Shown piece by piece: positions 52,583 to 61,294 of a stretch of DNA of 64,000 nucleotides. The notes below the pieces were generated by a model. It did no database searches. It was not told the DNA's origin and was given only the letters and a program-made list of their open reading frames with translations. The DNA comes from VBDM01 sp035519135 (GTDB lineage Bacteria; Pseudomonadota; Gammaproteobacteria; Burkholderiales; SG8-39), in contig DATIWX010000097.1 in NCBI GenBank assembly GCA_035519135.1, positions 1-64,000 of the forward strand, written 5' to 3'. Numbering within the stretch: the stretch's first letter is position 1; each line of letters begins with the position of its first letter. Both the position numbers and the translations under genes were made by a program.

Positions 52583-53791
52583 GTGGAGGCGCGGATCGGC
52601 ATCGTCGGCGCGGGGCCGGTCGGAGTCGTTGCGGCGCTTGCTTGCGCGAAGCGCGGGTTGGGCGTCGTGCTTTTCGAGGCGGAGCGCGAGATCGACCACA
52701 GCCCGCGCGCCGCGACCACGCATCCTTCGACGCTCGAGATGCTCGCCGGGCTCGGTCTCCTCGACGAGTTCCAGTCGGTCGGCCTGAAGGCCCGGTACTT
52801 CCAGTTCTGGGATGGCGTGTCCAGGACCCTCGTAGCGGAATTTGACCACCACGCGCTGCGCGACGAGACTCCGTATCCCTACGTCGTTCAGACCGAACAG
52901 CACAAGCTCTCCGAAATCGCACTGCGGCGCCTCGCCTCCATGCCGGACGCGGAGGTGCGGCTCGGAACGGGCATCATCGGCGTGACACAGGACGAGAGGG
53001 GCGTGCGGCTGACGTCGAACGGGATCGCGGGGCCGGAGGAGCACGCATTCGACTACGTCATCGGTTGCGACGGGGGGCGCAGCACCGTGCGTAAATGCCT
53101 CGACGTCGAATTCGAGGGCTACACTTGGCCGGAGCGTTTTCTGGTGCTGACGACGCTGTTCGACTTCGCAGCGGCCCTCGGCTGCTGCCCGCGCAGCTAC
53201 ATTTCGGACCCGGACGAGTGGACCAACCTGTTCAAGGTCATGGGCGACGACCTGAAAGGGCGCTGGCGCGCCGTCTTCCCTGCGAAGGAAAGCGAGACCG
53301 ACGAGGAAGCCTTCTCCGAGTCCGCGGTGCGCCGGAGGATGCTCAAGCTGTTCGAGGGGCATCCGATGGATCTGCTCGTCCACCGCAACATCTATCGGGT
53401 GCACCAGCGCGTGGCGAAGGCCTTCCGCGTGGGCCGCGTCTTCCTTGCCGGCGACGCCGCGCATGTCAACAATCCCGTGGGAGGGCTGGGCTTGAACTGC
53501 GGCATCCACGACGCGCTCGACGTCGCCGAGACCCTGCATCGGGTCGCGAGCGGCGAGGCGGGGGCGGAGCTGCTCGACCGCTACGAGCGCCGCCGGCGTC
53601 CGCTCAACATCGAATACGTGCAGCAACAGACCGTCGCTAACAAGAAACGGCTGGAGGAGCGGGACCCGAAGGTAAGGCAGGCGAATTTCGACGCGCTGCG
53701 GCGCACGGCGGCGGACCCGCGCCTCCACAAGGAGTTCCTGATGCGCACGTCTCTCATCGACAGCGTACGAAAGGCAGGGAAGATAGCCTGA
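52583..53791 (+). CDS. FAD-dependent aromatic hydroxylase-like monooxygenase
   Basis: A 402-residue group A flavoprotein monooxygenase with a GTG start 16 bp after the RND permease, so probably the last gene of the efflux operon. GIVGAGPVGVVAALACAKRG is the FAD fold, YVIGCDGGRSTVRKCL the DG motif, and RVFLAGDAAHVNNPVGGLGLNCGIHDALDV the GD motif. It is closest in pattern to 3-(3-hydroxyphenyl)propionate hydroxylase/UbiH types but lacks their C-terminal thioredoxin-like extension. The substrate is unknown; modification of an exported aromatic is an attractive guess. Confidence 0.88.
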   Translation: MEARIGIVGAGPVGVVAALACAKRGLGVVLFEAEREIDHSPRAATTHPSTLEMLAGLGLLDEFQSVGLKARYFQFWDGVSRTLVAEFDHHALRDETPYPYVVQTEQHKLSEIALRRLASMPDAEVRLGTGIIGVTQDERGVRLTSNGIAGPEEHAFDYVIGCDGGRSTVRKCLDVEFEGYTWPERFLVLTTLFDFAAALGCCPRSYISDPDEWTNLFKVMGDDLKGRWRAVFPAKESETDEEAFSESAVRRRMLKLFEGHPMDLLVHRNIYRVHQRVAKAFRVGRVFLAGDAAHVNNPVGGLGLNCGIHDALDVAETLHRVASGEAGAELLDRYERRRRPLNIEYVQQQTVANKKRLEERDPKVRQANFDALRRTAADPRLHKEFLMRTSLIDSVRKAGKIA

Positions 53792-53793
53792 CG

Positions 53794-54450
53794 CTATCTC
53801 CCGCGCGGCGGCGGGCGGTGCTCGGCCAGGGCGCCCGCCTTGCGCTCCAGGGCGTCGCGCAGGCGGAGCGCGCGCGCCTGCTTCCTGGTGATGAGCGGAC
53901 GGTGCCGCAGGTCGTCGAGCGTGGCGCCAACGTCCCAGCAGTTCTTCTCGCTGGTGACCCAGAGCTTGGGGTCGAAGCGCCGCAGATCGAAAGGCCCGGC
54001 GTAGCTCCTCAAAGTCTTCTGGTTGCGCTTGTTCGCGTACTCGTGCAGGTACGACATCGCCAGCTCGCGCAGGCTGCGGTACACGGGGTCGCGCCAGCGC
54101 AGCAGGGCTGGGTTGGTCTTCGAGATGGCGCCCCAGCAGCCGCCGCGGCGGAACAGCGCGACGACGTGGTCGTAGTCGCGCTCGGCGCGGAGGTCGAGGA
54201 GCAGCGGCGGTTCGCCGTGAACCCACAGAGCGCAGGCAGCGAGCATGGCGCCTTCGATGCAATGCGCGCGGCGCTGCCGCAGCACCTCGCGCACCGAGAG
54301 GCAGGTCTGGCCGCCGACCTCGAAATTGGCCGGCAGCTGGTTCAGGAAATCCTGGATCTTCTGTGGCGTGCCGAGGCGCTCGAGCACGGCGAACTCGGCC
54401 TTGCTGAGTCCCAAGTGCTCGCGGCGGGCAAAGCGCGGTCTCAAGCTCAA
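53794..54450 (-). CDS. Transglutaminase-like superfamily hypothetical protein
   Basis: A 218-residue protein. RRAHCIEGAMLAACAL resembles the catalytic Cys segment of transglutaminase-like proteins, ERDYDHVVALFRRGGCWGAIS the His strand, and RDPVYRSLRELAMSYLHEY a possible Asp. The arrangement Cys–His–Asp and spacing fit the papain-like fold. Function unknown. The C-terminus is basic. Confidence 0.6.
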   Translation of the reverse strand: MSLRPRFARREHLGLSKAEFAVLERLGTPQKIQDFLNQLPANFEVGGQTCLSVREVLRQRRAHCIEGAMLAACALWVHGEPPLLLDLRAERDYDHVVALFRRGGCWGAISKTNPALLRWRDPVYRSLRELAMSYLHEYANKRNQKTLRSYAGPFDLRRFDPKLWVTSEKNCWDVGATLDDLRHRPLITRKQARALRLRDALERKAGALAEHRPPPRGR

Positions 54451-54554
54451 GTCTCCCGTGGTGGCCTCAAATGCCGTGGGCGCCCCATTCTAACGGGAGG
54501 TCCCGAAAAGACGCCGAGCCGAACGCGGTGAACGAATCCTGGTCTAAGCTAGCG

Positions 54555-54570
54555 CCGCCCGAACGGGCGG
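54555..54570. other. Small GC hairpin upstream of dsbB
   Basis: CCGCCC and GGGCGG are exact complements around GAAC. The site lies about 38 bp before the dsbB ATG, in a 157-bp gap between divergent genes. It lacks a U-run, so it is not a convincing terminator. The rest of the gap shows no clear promoter. Confidence 0.35.
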
Positions 54571-54607
54571 AAACCGACAAACCTAGCCGGTGTTAGGCTC
54601 TCGCTCC

Positions 54608-55105
54608 ATGGTCAAGCTCCTGTACTCCAGAAGGATAGGCAACCTCGCCGGCTTTCTCGCCTGCGCGGGTATGCTCGCCTTCGGCTACTACCTCGAGTTC
54701 GCCGTCGGGCTGGAGCCGTGCCCCCTCTGCATCCTCCAGCGCATCATGCTGCTCGCCACCGGCATAGCCTTCCTTCTCGCCGCCCTCCATCACCCGGCGC
54801 GCCGTGCGGGAGCGGGAATCTACGCCGGCGCGATTGCGCTGTGCGCGGCGGCGGGTGCCGGCGTCGCGGCCCGGCACACCTGGATCCAGCACCTTCCAGA
54901 AGACCAGAGGCCGGCCTGCGGCCCGAGCCTGGACTTCATGCTGTCGACTTTCGGGCCGGTCAAGTCGCTGGGGCGCATCCTGCGTGGATCCGGCGAGTGC
55001 GGCAAGGTCGACTGGACCTTCCTCTCCTTCAGCATTCCGGAATGGACGCTCGCAGTGTTCCTGGCGCTTGCGATCTGGGGCATCTTCCTCGCGATGCGCG
55101 ACTGA
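54608..55105 (+). CDS. dsbB: Disulfide bond formation protein B
   Basis: A 165-residue four-helix membrane protein that reoxidises DsbA with quinone. The first redox pair is Cys38/Cys41 in LEPCPLCILQRI and the second Cys104/Cys131 in RPACGPSLDF and GSGECGKVDW. Starts at 54590 and 54608 are possible; 54608 gives the standard N-terminus. Its stop directly abuts the stop of the opposite-strand small gene (TGATCA). Confidence 0.95.
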   Translation: MVKLLYSRRIGNLAGFLACAGMLAFGYYLEFAVGLEPCPLCILQRIMLLATGIAFLLAALHHPARRAGAGIYAGAIALCAAAGAGVAARHTWIQHLPEDQRPACGPSLDFMLSTFGPVKSLGRILRGSGECGKVDWTFLSFSIPEWTLAVFLALAIWGIFLAMRD

Positions 55106-55336
55106 TCAGCCGGCCTTGTCGCGATAGGGGTTTTCCAGCTGCTGCACCAGGTTGGCGAGCACCTGCTTGAACTGGCGCTCGTCGCATCCCATCAGCACGG
55201 CGTCCTCGAGCGCGTCCTGGCAGAGTTGCTGGATTTCCTCGAGATTTTCGCGCAGGACTTTCAATTTCTCGACGCAGGAGACGACCTCGCCCGAGGGCGA
55301 GCGCCATACGGTTTCAGGCAGAGGGCGTGAGCTCAT
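55106..55336 (-). CDS. Small conserved hypothetical protein
   Basis: A 76-residue protein with a beta-like start (ETVWRSPSGEVVSCVEKLKVL) and then two amphipathic helices with cysteines (ENLEEIQQLCQDALEDAVLM and DERQFKQVLANLVQQL). I believe similar short proteins occur in other betaproteobacteria but cannot name a family. It lies between dsbB and the cobA end of the sulfate operon, 59 bp after cobA. Confidence 0.65.
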   Translation of the reverse strand: MSSRPLPETVWRSPSGEVVSCVEKLKVLRENLEEIQQLCQDALEDAVLMGCDERQFKQVLANLVQQLENPYRDKAG

Positions 55337-55395
55337 GGGCTGGCCTTCGAGAAGGTCTCGCGAGTCTGACCCGGGAGACCGGGGAGGGTTCCGCC

Positions 55396-56163
55396 TCAGG
55401 CCCGCCTGAGGAGTTCGTCGATCTCTTCGTCCAGTGCGGGACCGCGCCGCGCGAGCGCGGCCTTCAGCACTTCGCCGAAGAGGACGATGGCCGGGCCACT
55501 CCCCGTACGACGTGCGAGCTCGGGCAGGTTCGACAGGGATCCGAACAGCAAGCGGCGCTCCGGGAGGGAGGCGCTCTCGACCAGGGCAACCGGCGTGTCC
55601 GCGGCTTTGCCGCGCCGGATCAGCTCCGCGCTGATGGTCGGTGCCAGACCCGCGCCCATGTAGAGAACCGCGGTGTCGGCGGCGAGCACGCTCGCCGCCC
55701 AGTCGTTGCGGCGCTCGCCTTGGGCAGCCCTGGGCGTGACGAAGACGACTTGGCGGCTCAGGCCTCTTCGCGTGAGCGAGACGCCGAGCTCGGCGGCGGC
55801 GGCGGTCGCCGCGGTTACGCCGGGGACGATTTCGAAATCGACGCCGGCACGCCGCAGGGCGTCGATTTCCTCCTGCGCGCGGCCGAAGAGCATGGGATCG
55901 CCGCCCTTGAGGCGCACCACCACGGCGTGTCGGCGCGCCGCGTCGATCAGCCGCTTGTTGATGAACTGCTGCGCCGTCGACCGTCGGCCCGAGCGCTTGC
56001 CGACCGCGGTTTTCTCCGCACGTACGGCCAGGGCGAGCGTTTCGGGATGGACGAGGAAATCGTGGAAGACGACGTCGGCGCGCCCCAGGATCTCCGCAGC
56101 GCGCAGCGTCACGAGGTCCGGGGCGCCCGGACCGGCCCCGATGAGATAAACGCGTCCCGTCAT
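55396..56163 (-). CDS. cobA: Uroporphyrinogen-III C-methyltransferase
   Basis: A 255-residue SUMT that makes precorrin-2 for siroheme. VYLIGAGPGAPDLVTLRAAE, VVRLKGGDPMLFGRAQEE, VPGVTAATAAAAELG and the C-terminal GPAIVLFGEVL are the family blocks. It is the single-domain form, without the CysG dehydrogenase/ferrochelatase half. It overlaps cysN by four bases, consistent with supplying the cofactor of CysI. Confidence 0.94.
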   Translation of the reverse strand: MTGRVYLIGAGPGAPDLVTLRAAEILGRADVVFHDFLVHPETLALAVRAEKTAVGKRSGRRSTAQQFINKRLIDAARRHAVVVRLKGGDPMLFGRAQEEIDALRRAGVDFEIVPGVTAATAAAAELGVSLTRRGLSRQVVFVTPRAAQGERRNDWAASVLAADTAVLYMGAGLAPTISAELIRRGKAADTPVALVESASLPERRLLFGSLSNLPELARRTGSGPAIVLFGEVLKAALARRGPALDEEIDELLRRA

Positions 56164-57455
56164 TCGATCATTCCCGCCGCCAGCGTCTGGTTGCTGACCT
56201 CGTCGACAAGTATAAAGGAACCGGTCGCGCGATCGGTCCGGTATGAGTCGACGTAGATCGGCTGGGCGAGCGCAAGGGCCACGTAAGCGACGTCGTTCAT
56301 CACCAGGCCCGCGGGCACGGCATGCTCTTCGAGCGTGTTGACGTCGACGCGAGAGTTCAGCGAAATAAGCCTGGCGGGCACGCTGCGGGTGGTGTGCTTG
56401 AGCACGAATCGCGCGGCCGGCAGGGCGCGCGCGTCGAGCGGCTCGGAAGAGAGCCAGCAGATGCGCGCCTCGATCGCCTTCGCCGCTCGCGGCGCAACGT
56501 CCGGGTCGGCGAGCATGTCCCCGCGGGAGATGTCGATGTCGTCGGTGAGAACCACGTTCACCGAGGCGCCCGCCACCGCGACGGGCAGCGATCCGTCGAG
56601 GGAGACGATGTCCTTTACGACGGTGCGGCGGCCCGAGGACATCGCGAGCACCTCCGCGCCCCGGAAGAGGACGCCCGACTCGATGCGGCCGGCGTAACCG
56701 CGGAAGTCCGACCCCGTTCCCGAACGCACGACCAGCTGCACCGGGAGGCGCAAGGGCAGCGCGCCGGCCTCGTCCACGGCGTCGATCTCCTCGAGAGCCG
56801 CCAGCAGGCCTGGCCCCCGATACCAATCCATGCTGGGGCCGCGCTCGACGACCAGATCCCCGCGCAGCGCCGAAATCGGTATGAAGCGAAGGTCGGCAAC
56901 CTCAAGCGGCGAGACGAACGCGAGGTAGTCGCTCCGGATTCGCTCGAACACCGCCTCGTCGAAACCAACGAGGTCCATCTTGTTCACCGCCACGATGATG
57001 TGGCGCACGCCGAGCAGGTGCGCGATATAGGTGTGGCGGCGCGTCTGCGGCAGCACGCCCTTGCGGGCATCGATCAGGATCACCGCCGCGTCGGCGGTGG
57101 AGGCGGCGGTGACCATGTTGCGCGTGTATTGCTCGTGGCCCGGCGTATCGGCGATGATGAACTTGCGCCGGGGGGTGGCAAAGTAGCGGTAGGCGACGTC
57201 GATCGTTATGCCCTGCTCGCGCTCGGCTTCCAGCCCGTCGGTGAGAAGCGACAGGTCGAGGTCGTCCTGGCCCCGCCGCTGCGAAGCGCGCGCCAGTGCG
57301 GCAAGCTGGTCCTCGAAGACCGCGCGAGTATCATGCAGGAGCCGCCCAATCAGGGTGCTCTTGCCGTCGTCAACGCTGCCGGCGGTGATGAACCGCAGCA
57401 CGCCTCTGTCCTCCACGGCTTGCTCCGGGTGCTCGATTTCGGCAGAAAGGGTCAC
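56160..57455 (-). CDS. cysN: Sulfate adenylyltransferase subunit 1 (GTPase)
   Basis: A 431-residue elongation-factor-like GTPase that drives APS synthesis. G1 is GSVDDGKSTLIGRLLHD, G3 is ADTPGHEQYTRNM, and G4 is VNKMDLV. It is the stand-alone form, with no APS kinase domain at the C-terminus, matching an APS- rather than PAPS-using pathway. The GTG at 57455 lies one base after the cysD stop. Confidence 0.95.
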   Translation of the reverse strand: MTLSAEIEHPEQAVEDRGVLRFITAGSVDDGKSTLIGRLLHDTRAVFEDQLAALARASQRRGQDDLDLSLLTDGLEAEREQGITIDVAYRYFATPRRKFIIADTPGHEQYTRNMVTAASTADAAVILIDARKGVLPQTRRHTYIAHLLGVRHIIVAVNKMDLVGFDEAVFERIRSDYLAFVSPLEVADLRFIPISALRGDLVVERGPSMDWYRGPGLLAALEEIDAVDEAGALPLRLPVQLVVRSGTGSDFRGYAGRIESGVLFRGAEVLAMSSGRRTVVKDIVSLDGSLPVAVAGASVNVVLTDDIDISRGDMLADPDVAPRAAKAIEARICWLSSEPLDARALPAARFVLKHTTRSVPARLISLNSRVDVNTLEEHAVPAGLVMNDVAYVALALAQPIYVDSYRTDRATGSFILVDEVSNQTLAAGMIE

Positions 57456-57456
57456 C

Positions 57457-58398
57457 TCAGAAGTATCCCTGTCTCTTGCGGCGTTCCATGGAGACCTCGG
57501 AAGCCCGGTCGTCCATGCGCGTTGCGCCGCGCTCCGTAACCGTGGTGACGGCGGTCTCGGAGATGATTTCGGCCGGCGTGCGGGCCAGCGATTCGACCGG
57601 ACAGGTGCAGCTGATGTCGCCCACCGTGCGGAAGCGTACCGAAAGCTCTTCCGCCGCCTCGCCTTCGCGCGGCGGCGTGATATCGGTGACCGGCACGAGC
57701 AGCCCGTTCCGGCGCACCACGCTCCTGCGGTGCGCGTAGTAGATCGAGGGCACAGCGAGCCGTTCGCGCTCGATGTACTGCCAAACGTCGAGCTCGGTCC
57801 AGTTGCTGATGGGGAACACGCGCATATGCTCGCCCTTCGCCACCCGGGTGTTGTAGAGGCTCCACAGCTCGGGGCGCTGATTCTTCGGATCCCATTGGCC
57901 GAACTCGTCGCGAAAGGAAAACACGCGTTCCTTGGCGCGGGCCTTTTCCTCGTCACGCCGCGCCCCTCCGATCGCGGCGTCGAACGAGAACTCGGCGAGC
58001 GCCTCGAGCAGTGTTACCGACTGCGCGGCGTTGCGGCTGTCCTCGGGCCGGCGCAGCTTCACGGTGCCCCGGTGCATCGAGTCCTCGACCGAGCGCACCA
58101 GCAACCTCTCTCCCAGTTCCGCCGCGCGTGCGTCGCGGAAGGCGATTACCTCGGAAAAATTGTGGCCGGTGTCGATGTGAAGCAGAGGGAACGGGAACCG
58201 CGCCGGCCGGAAGGCTTTCTCCGCAAGGCGGAGCAGCACGATCGAGTCCTTGCCACCCGAGAAAAACAGCACGGGGTTGGCGCATTCACCCGCGACTTCG
58301 CGCAGGATGAAGATCGCCTCCGACTCGAGCCAGTCGAGGTGGCGGCGAGAGGACTGCGCGATCGGGTCCGACCCGGTCTTTTCGAGCACGGCGCTCAC
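57457..58398 (-). CDS. cysD: Sulfate adenylyltransferase subunit 2
   Basis: A 313-residue ATP sulfurylase catalytic subunit with the PP-loop LFFSGGKDSIVLLRLA, HIDTGHNFSEVIAFRD, and the C-terminal RKRQGYF end typical of CysD. The GTG at 58398 overlaps the cysH stop (GTGA), giving MSAVLEKTG as start. Confidence 0.96.
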   Translation of the reverse strand: MSAVLEKTGSDPIAQSSRRHLDWLESEAIFILREVAGECANPVLFFSGGKDSIVLLRLAEKAFRPARFPFPLLHIDTGHNFSEVIAFRDARAAELGERLLVRSVEDSMHRGTVKLRRPEDSRNAAQSVTLLEALAEFSFDAAIGGARRDEEKARAKERVFSFRDEFGQWDPKNQRPELWSLYNTRVAKGEHMRVFPISNWTELDVWQYIERERLAVPSIYYAHRRSVVRRNGLLVPVTDITPPREGEAAEELSVRFRTVGDISCTCPVESLARTPAEIISETAVTTVTERGATRMDDRASEVSMERRKRQGYF

Positions 58399-59114
58399 GC
58401 CGGCTCCCTTGTACGTGCCAGGCGCCCGTCCAGGGCCAAGTGCAGCCCGCATTCGCGGGCCTCGTGCAGCTCCCACCACCAGCGGCCGGCCCGCGCATCC
58501 TCGCCGGCGACCGTCGGACGCGTGCAGGGCGCGCAGCCTATGGAGCGGTAGCCCTGGTCGTGAAGCGCGTTGTAGGGAATGTTCCGGTTGTGGAGGGTTT
58601 TCCACACGTCGTTCTCGCTCCAGTCGGCGAGGGGGTTGAGCTTCACCATGCCGCGCGCAACGTCGTGTTCCTGGACCTCGATCTCGGCTCGCGTAGCGCC
58701 CTGCTCGCGGCGTTGGCCCGTGATCCAGGCTTTCTTCCCCGCGAGCGCGCGCTCCAGAGGTTCGACCTTGCGGATGTGGCAGCAGCGCTTGCGCAGCTGC
58801 ACGCTCTCGTAGAACGCATCGCGCCCGAAATTCCCGACATACTCCGCAAGCGAGGCCGGGTCGGGCCGGAAGACCTGTACTTCGTAGCCGTAACGTTCAC
58901 GGATCGCGGCGATCACGTTGAGCGTGTCCGCGTGCAGCCTCCCGGTATCCAGCGTGAAGATCCCGATTCCGAGCTGGTGCCGCAGTATCACGTCCGTGAT
59001 CACCATGTCTTCCGCGGACAGGCTCGAGGCCAGTGCCGTCGGCGCGTGCGCGATAGCCGCGTGCCGCAGCAGCCGCTCGAGCTCCGCGGTCTTCTCTTCC
59101 AGCGATTCGCTCAT
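58395..59114 (-). CDS. cysH: Adenylyl-sulfate (APS) reductase, iron–sulfur type
   Basis: A 239-residue reductase. The paired cysteine motifs KRCCHIRK and GCAPCTRP, which ligate a [4Fe–4S] cluster, mark it as an APS reductase rather than the E. coli PAPS type. The catalytic Cys lies in ARECGLH near the C-terminus. LSAEDMVITDVI and TLDTGRLHADT form the nucleotide site. It overlaps DUF934 and cysD. Confidence 0.96.
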   Translation of the reverse strand: MSESLEEKTAELERLLRHAAIAHAPTALASSLSAEDMVITDVILRHQLGIGIFTLDTGRLHADTLNVIAAIRERYGYEVQVFRPDPASLAEYVGNFGRDAFYESVQLRKRCCHIRKVEPLERALAGKKAWITGQRREQGATRAEIEVQEHDVARGMVKLNPLADWSENDVWKTLHNRNIPYNALHDQGYRSIGCAPCTRPTVAGEDARAGRWWWELHEARECGLHLALDGRLARTREPA

Positions 59115-59629
59115 GGCTTCCCTGCGGCGAGGCGGCGCCTGAACAGAGGGAGCGGCCTGAGCGCCGAGGTCTGGTACCCCTCGCTGAAGGTGTCGAGCGC
59201 CCCAAGGGCTTCTCGCGCGTCCTGGTCTTCACGCAGGACGAATGCGTCGAACCCGCACTGCTTCATGAAATGCAGGTGGTCGTGCAGCACGTCGCCGATC
59301 GCGCGCAGTTCGCCCCTGTAGCCGTAGCGCTCGCGAAGTAAGCGCGCGGTCGAGTAGCCGCGGCCGTCGCCGAACTTGGGGAAGTTCACCGCGACGAGGG
59401 CGAAGCGCTGCAGATCTCCGGCGATCGCCTCCGGTCCCTCGTTCGCATCGAGCCACACGCCGAGCTTGCCGGGGTAGGCCAGAAATCCCTCGCGGTGCGC
59501 CAGCCAAAGCGGGAGCGGAACGATGACGTCGCCCTGGGACGGCAGCTCGGGCGCCTCGCCGCCGGGTCCGCGGCTAAGCAGGCGCCAGCTGTCCGCGACG
59601 ATGCGCTGCTCTTTGATCAGCGTTGCCAT
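59111..59629 (-). CDS. DUF934 protein of the sulfate-assimilation operon
   Basis: A 172-residue protein with IVPLPLWLAHREGFLAYPGKLGVWLDANEGPEAI and NFPKFGDGRGYSTARLLRERYGYRGELRAIGDVLHDHLHFMKQCGFDAF, the DUF934 pattern. It is always found between cysI and cysH in such clusters and has been proposed as an accessory of sulfite or APS reduction; no activity is proven. The ATG at 59629 overlaps the cysI end by 56 bp, and its stop overlaps cysH. Confidence 0.92.
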   Translation of the reverse strand: MATLIKEQRIVADSWRLLSRGPGGEAPELPSQGDVIVPLPLWLAHREGFLAYPGKLGVWLDANEGPEAIAGDLQRFALVAVNFPKFGDGRGYSTARLLRERYGYRGELRAIGDVLHDHLHFMKQCGFDAFVLREDQDAREALGALDTFSEGYQTSALRPLPLFRRRLAAGKP

Positions 59630-61289
59630 AGACGGATTCCTTGAAAGGTTCGACACCGACGCGGCGCACCACGTCGATGAAGCGCTCGGCGTCGCTGTCG
59701 CGGCGCGAGAGATAGCACTCGATGAGCTTCTCGACGACGTCGGGGATCTCGGCGCGCGCGAACGACGGGCCGATGACCTTGCCGAGCGAAGCGCCGCCGC
59801 CGGGCCGGATTTCGCCCTGGTTGCCGCCGACTTCGATCTGGTACCACTCCTCGCCGTTTTTGTCGACGCCCAGGATGCCGATGTGCCCGACGTGGTGGTG
59901 GCCGCAGGCGTTCATGCAGCCGGAAATGTTGAGGTCGATCTCGCCAATATCGTGCAGGTAGTCGAGGTCGTCGAAGCGCTGCTGGATGGCCTCGGCCACC
60001 GGGATCGATTTGGCGTTCGCGAGCGAGCAGAAATCGCCGCCCGGGCAGCAGATGATGTTGGTGAGCAACCCGACATTGGGGGTGGCGAATCCCAGTACCT
60101 TTACCTCTTGCCACAGCGAATGCAAATCGGCGAGCTGTACGTCGGCGAAAATCAGGTTCTGCTCGTGCGAAACCCTCAGCTCGCCGAACGAATAGCGGTC
60201 GGCGAGATCGGCAATGCTCTCCATCTGCTCGGCGGTGACGTCCCCCGGCGGTACGCCGGTCTGTTTGAGCGAAAGCGTGACGGCGGCATAGCCGGGCCGC
60301 TTGTGGGGGTGGACGTTCCTGCGGTGCCAGCTGGCGAATGCCTTGTCGGACGCGAGTGCGCCGTCGAACCTTGCGTCCGTCGCGGGCAGCTGCAGATAAT
60401 CCGGTCGCGTAAACCGGCGCTCGATGCGCGCAATCTCCTCGGGAATGAGCGTCGACGCGCCGTCCTTGAGATGGGCCCATTCGGCCTCGACCTCCTCGCG
60501 AAATCGCTCCGGGCCGCGCTCCTTCACGAGGATCTTGATGCGCGCCTTGTGGATGTTGTCGCGCCGCCCGTAGCGGTTGTAGACGCGCAGTATCGCCTCG
60601 CAATAGCTGAGCAAGTGCTGCCAGGGGAGAAACTCGCGGATCACGGAGCCGATCATCGGGGTGCGTCCGAGACCTCCGCCGACCAGCACCTTGAAACCGA
60701 CTTCGCCCCGAGCGTCGCGCACCGCGTGCAGACCGATGTCGTGCACTGCCACCGCCGCCCGGTCCGATCGGGCACCGTTCATCGCGAACTTGAACTTGCG
60801 CGGAAGGTAGGTGAACTCGGGGTGGAACGTCGACCACTGGCGGATGATCTCGCACCAGACGAAAGAATCGACGATCTCGTCCTGAGCAACGCCCGCGAAA
60901 TGGTCGGTGGTGATGTTGCGGAAGGAATTGCCCGAGGTCTGGATCGCGTGCATCTGCACGGTCGCGAGCTCCGCGAGGATGTCGGGTACTTGCGGCAGCT
61001 TGGGCCAGTTCAGCTGCAAATTCTGCCGCGTGCTGAAATGGCCGTAGCCGCGGTCATACTTCCGGGCGATGTGCGCGAGCTTTCTCAGCTGCCGCGTCGA
61101 CAGCAGCCCGTAGGGAATCGCGATGCGGAGCATGGGCGCATAGCGCTGCACGTAGAGCCCGTTGCGGAGGCGCAGCGCCCGGAACTCGTCTTCGGAGAGC
61201 TTGCCGGCGAGATAGCGCCGCGTCTGATCGCGGAACTGAGAGACGCGCTCGTCAACGAGCTTCTGGTCGATTTCGTCGTAGAGGTACAT
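59574..61289 (-). CDS. cysI: Sulfite reductase hemoprotein (siroheme/[4Fe–4S])
   Basis: A 571-residue nitrite/sulfite reductase-fold enzyme. The cluster and siroheme cysteines are in CCPGGDFCSLANAKS and SGCMNACGHHHVGH. The N-terminal YGHFSTRQNLQLNWPKL and middle TSGNSFRNITTDHFAGV carry siroheme-contact Arg and Thr residues. No cysJ flavoprotein is adjacent, so the electron donor is probably ferredoxin or encoded elsewhere. It starts 6 bp after the TauE gene. Confidence 0.93.
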   Translation of the reverse strand: MYLYDEIDQKLVDERVSQFRDQTRRYLAGKLSEDEFRALRLRNGLYVQRYAPMLRIAIPYGLLSTRQLRKLAHIARKYDRGYGHFSTRQNLQLNWPKLPQVPDILAELATVQMHAIQTSGNSFRNITTDHFAGVAQDEIVDSFVWCEIIRQWSTFHPEFTYLPRKFKFAMNGARSDRAAVAVHDIGLHAVRDARGEVGFKVLVGGGLGRTPMIGSVIREFLPWQHLLSYCEAILRVYNRYGRRDNIHKARIKILVKERGPERFREEVEAEWAHLKDGASTLIPEEIARIERRFTRPDYLQLPATDARFDGALASDKAFASWHRRNVHPHKRPGYAAVTLSLKQTGVPPGDVTAEQMESIADLADRYSFGELRVSHEQNLIFADVQLADLHSLWQEVKVLGFATPNVGLLTNIICCPGGDFCSLANAKSIPVAEAIQQRFDDLDYLHDIGEIDLNISGCMNACGHHHVGHIGILGVDKNGEEWYQIEVGGNQGEIRPGGGASLGKVIGPSFARAEIPDVVEKLIECYLSRRDSDAERFIDVVRRVGVEPFKESVYGNADQRAAHRRGQLAPA

Positions 61290-61294
61290 GGCGG

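Noticed and set aside
51830..54262. Minus-strand open frame of about 810 codons
   Set aside because: It crosses the RND permease, the monooxygenase and the true minus-strand hypothetical gene in another frame, and has no recognisable domain.
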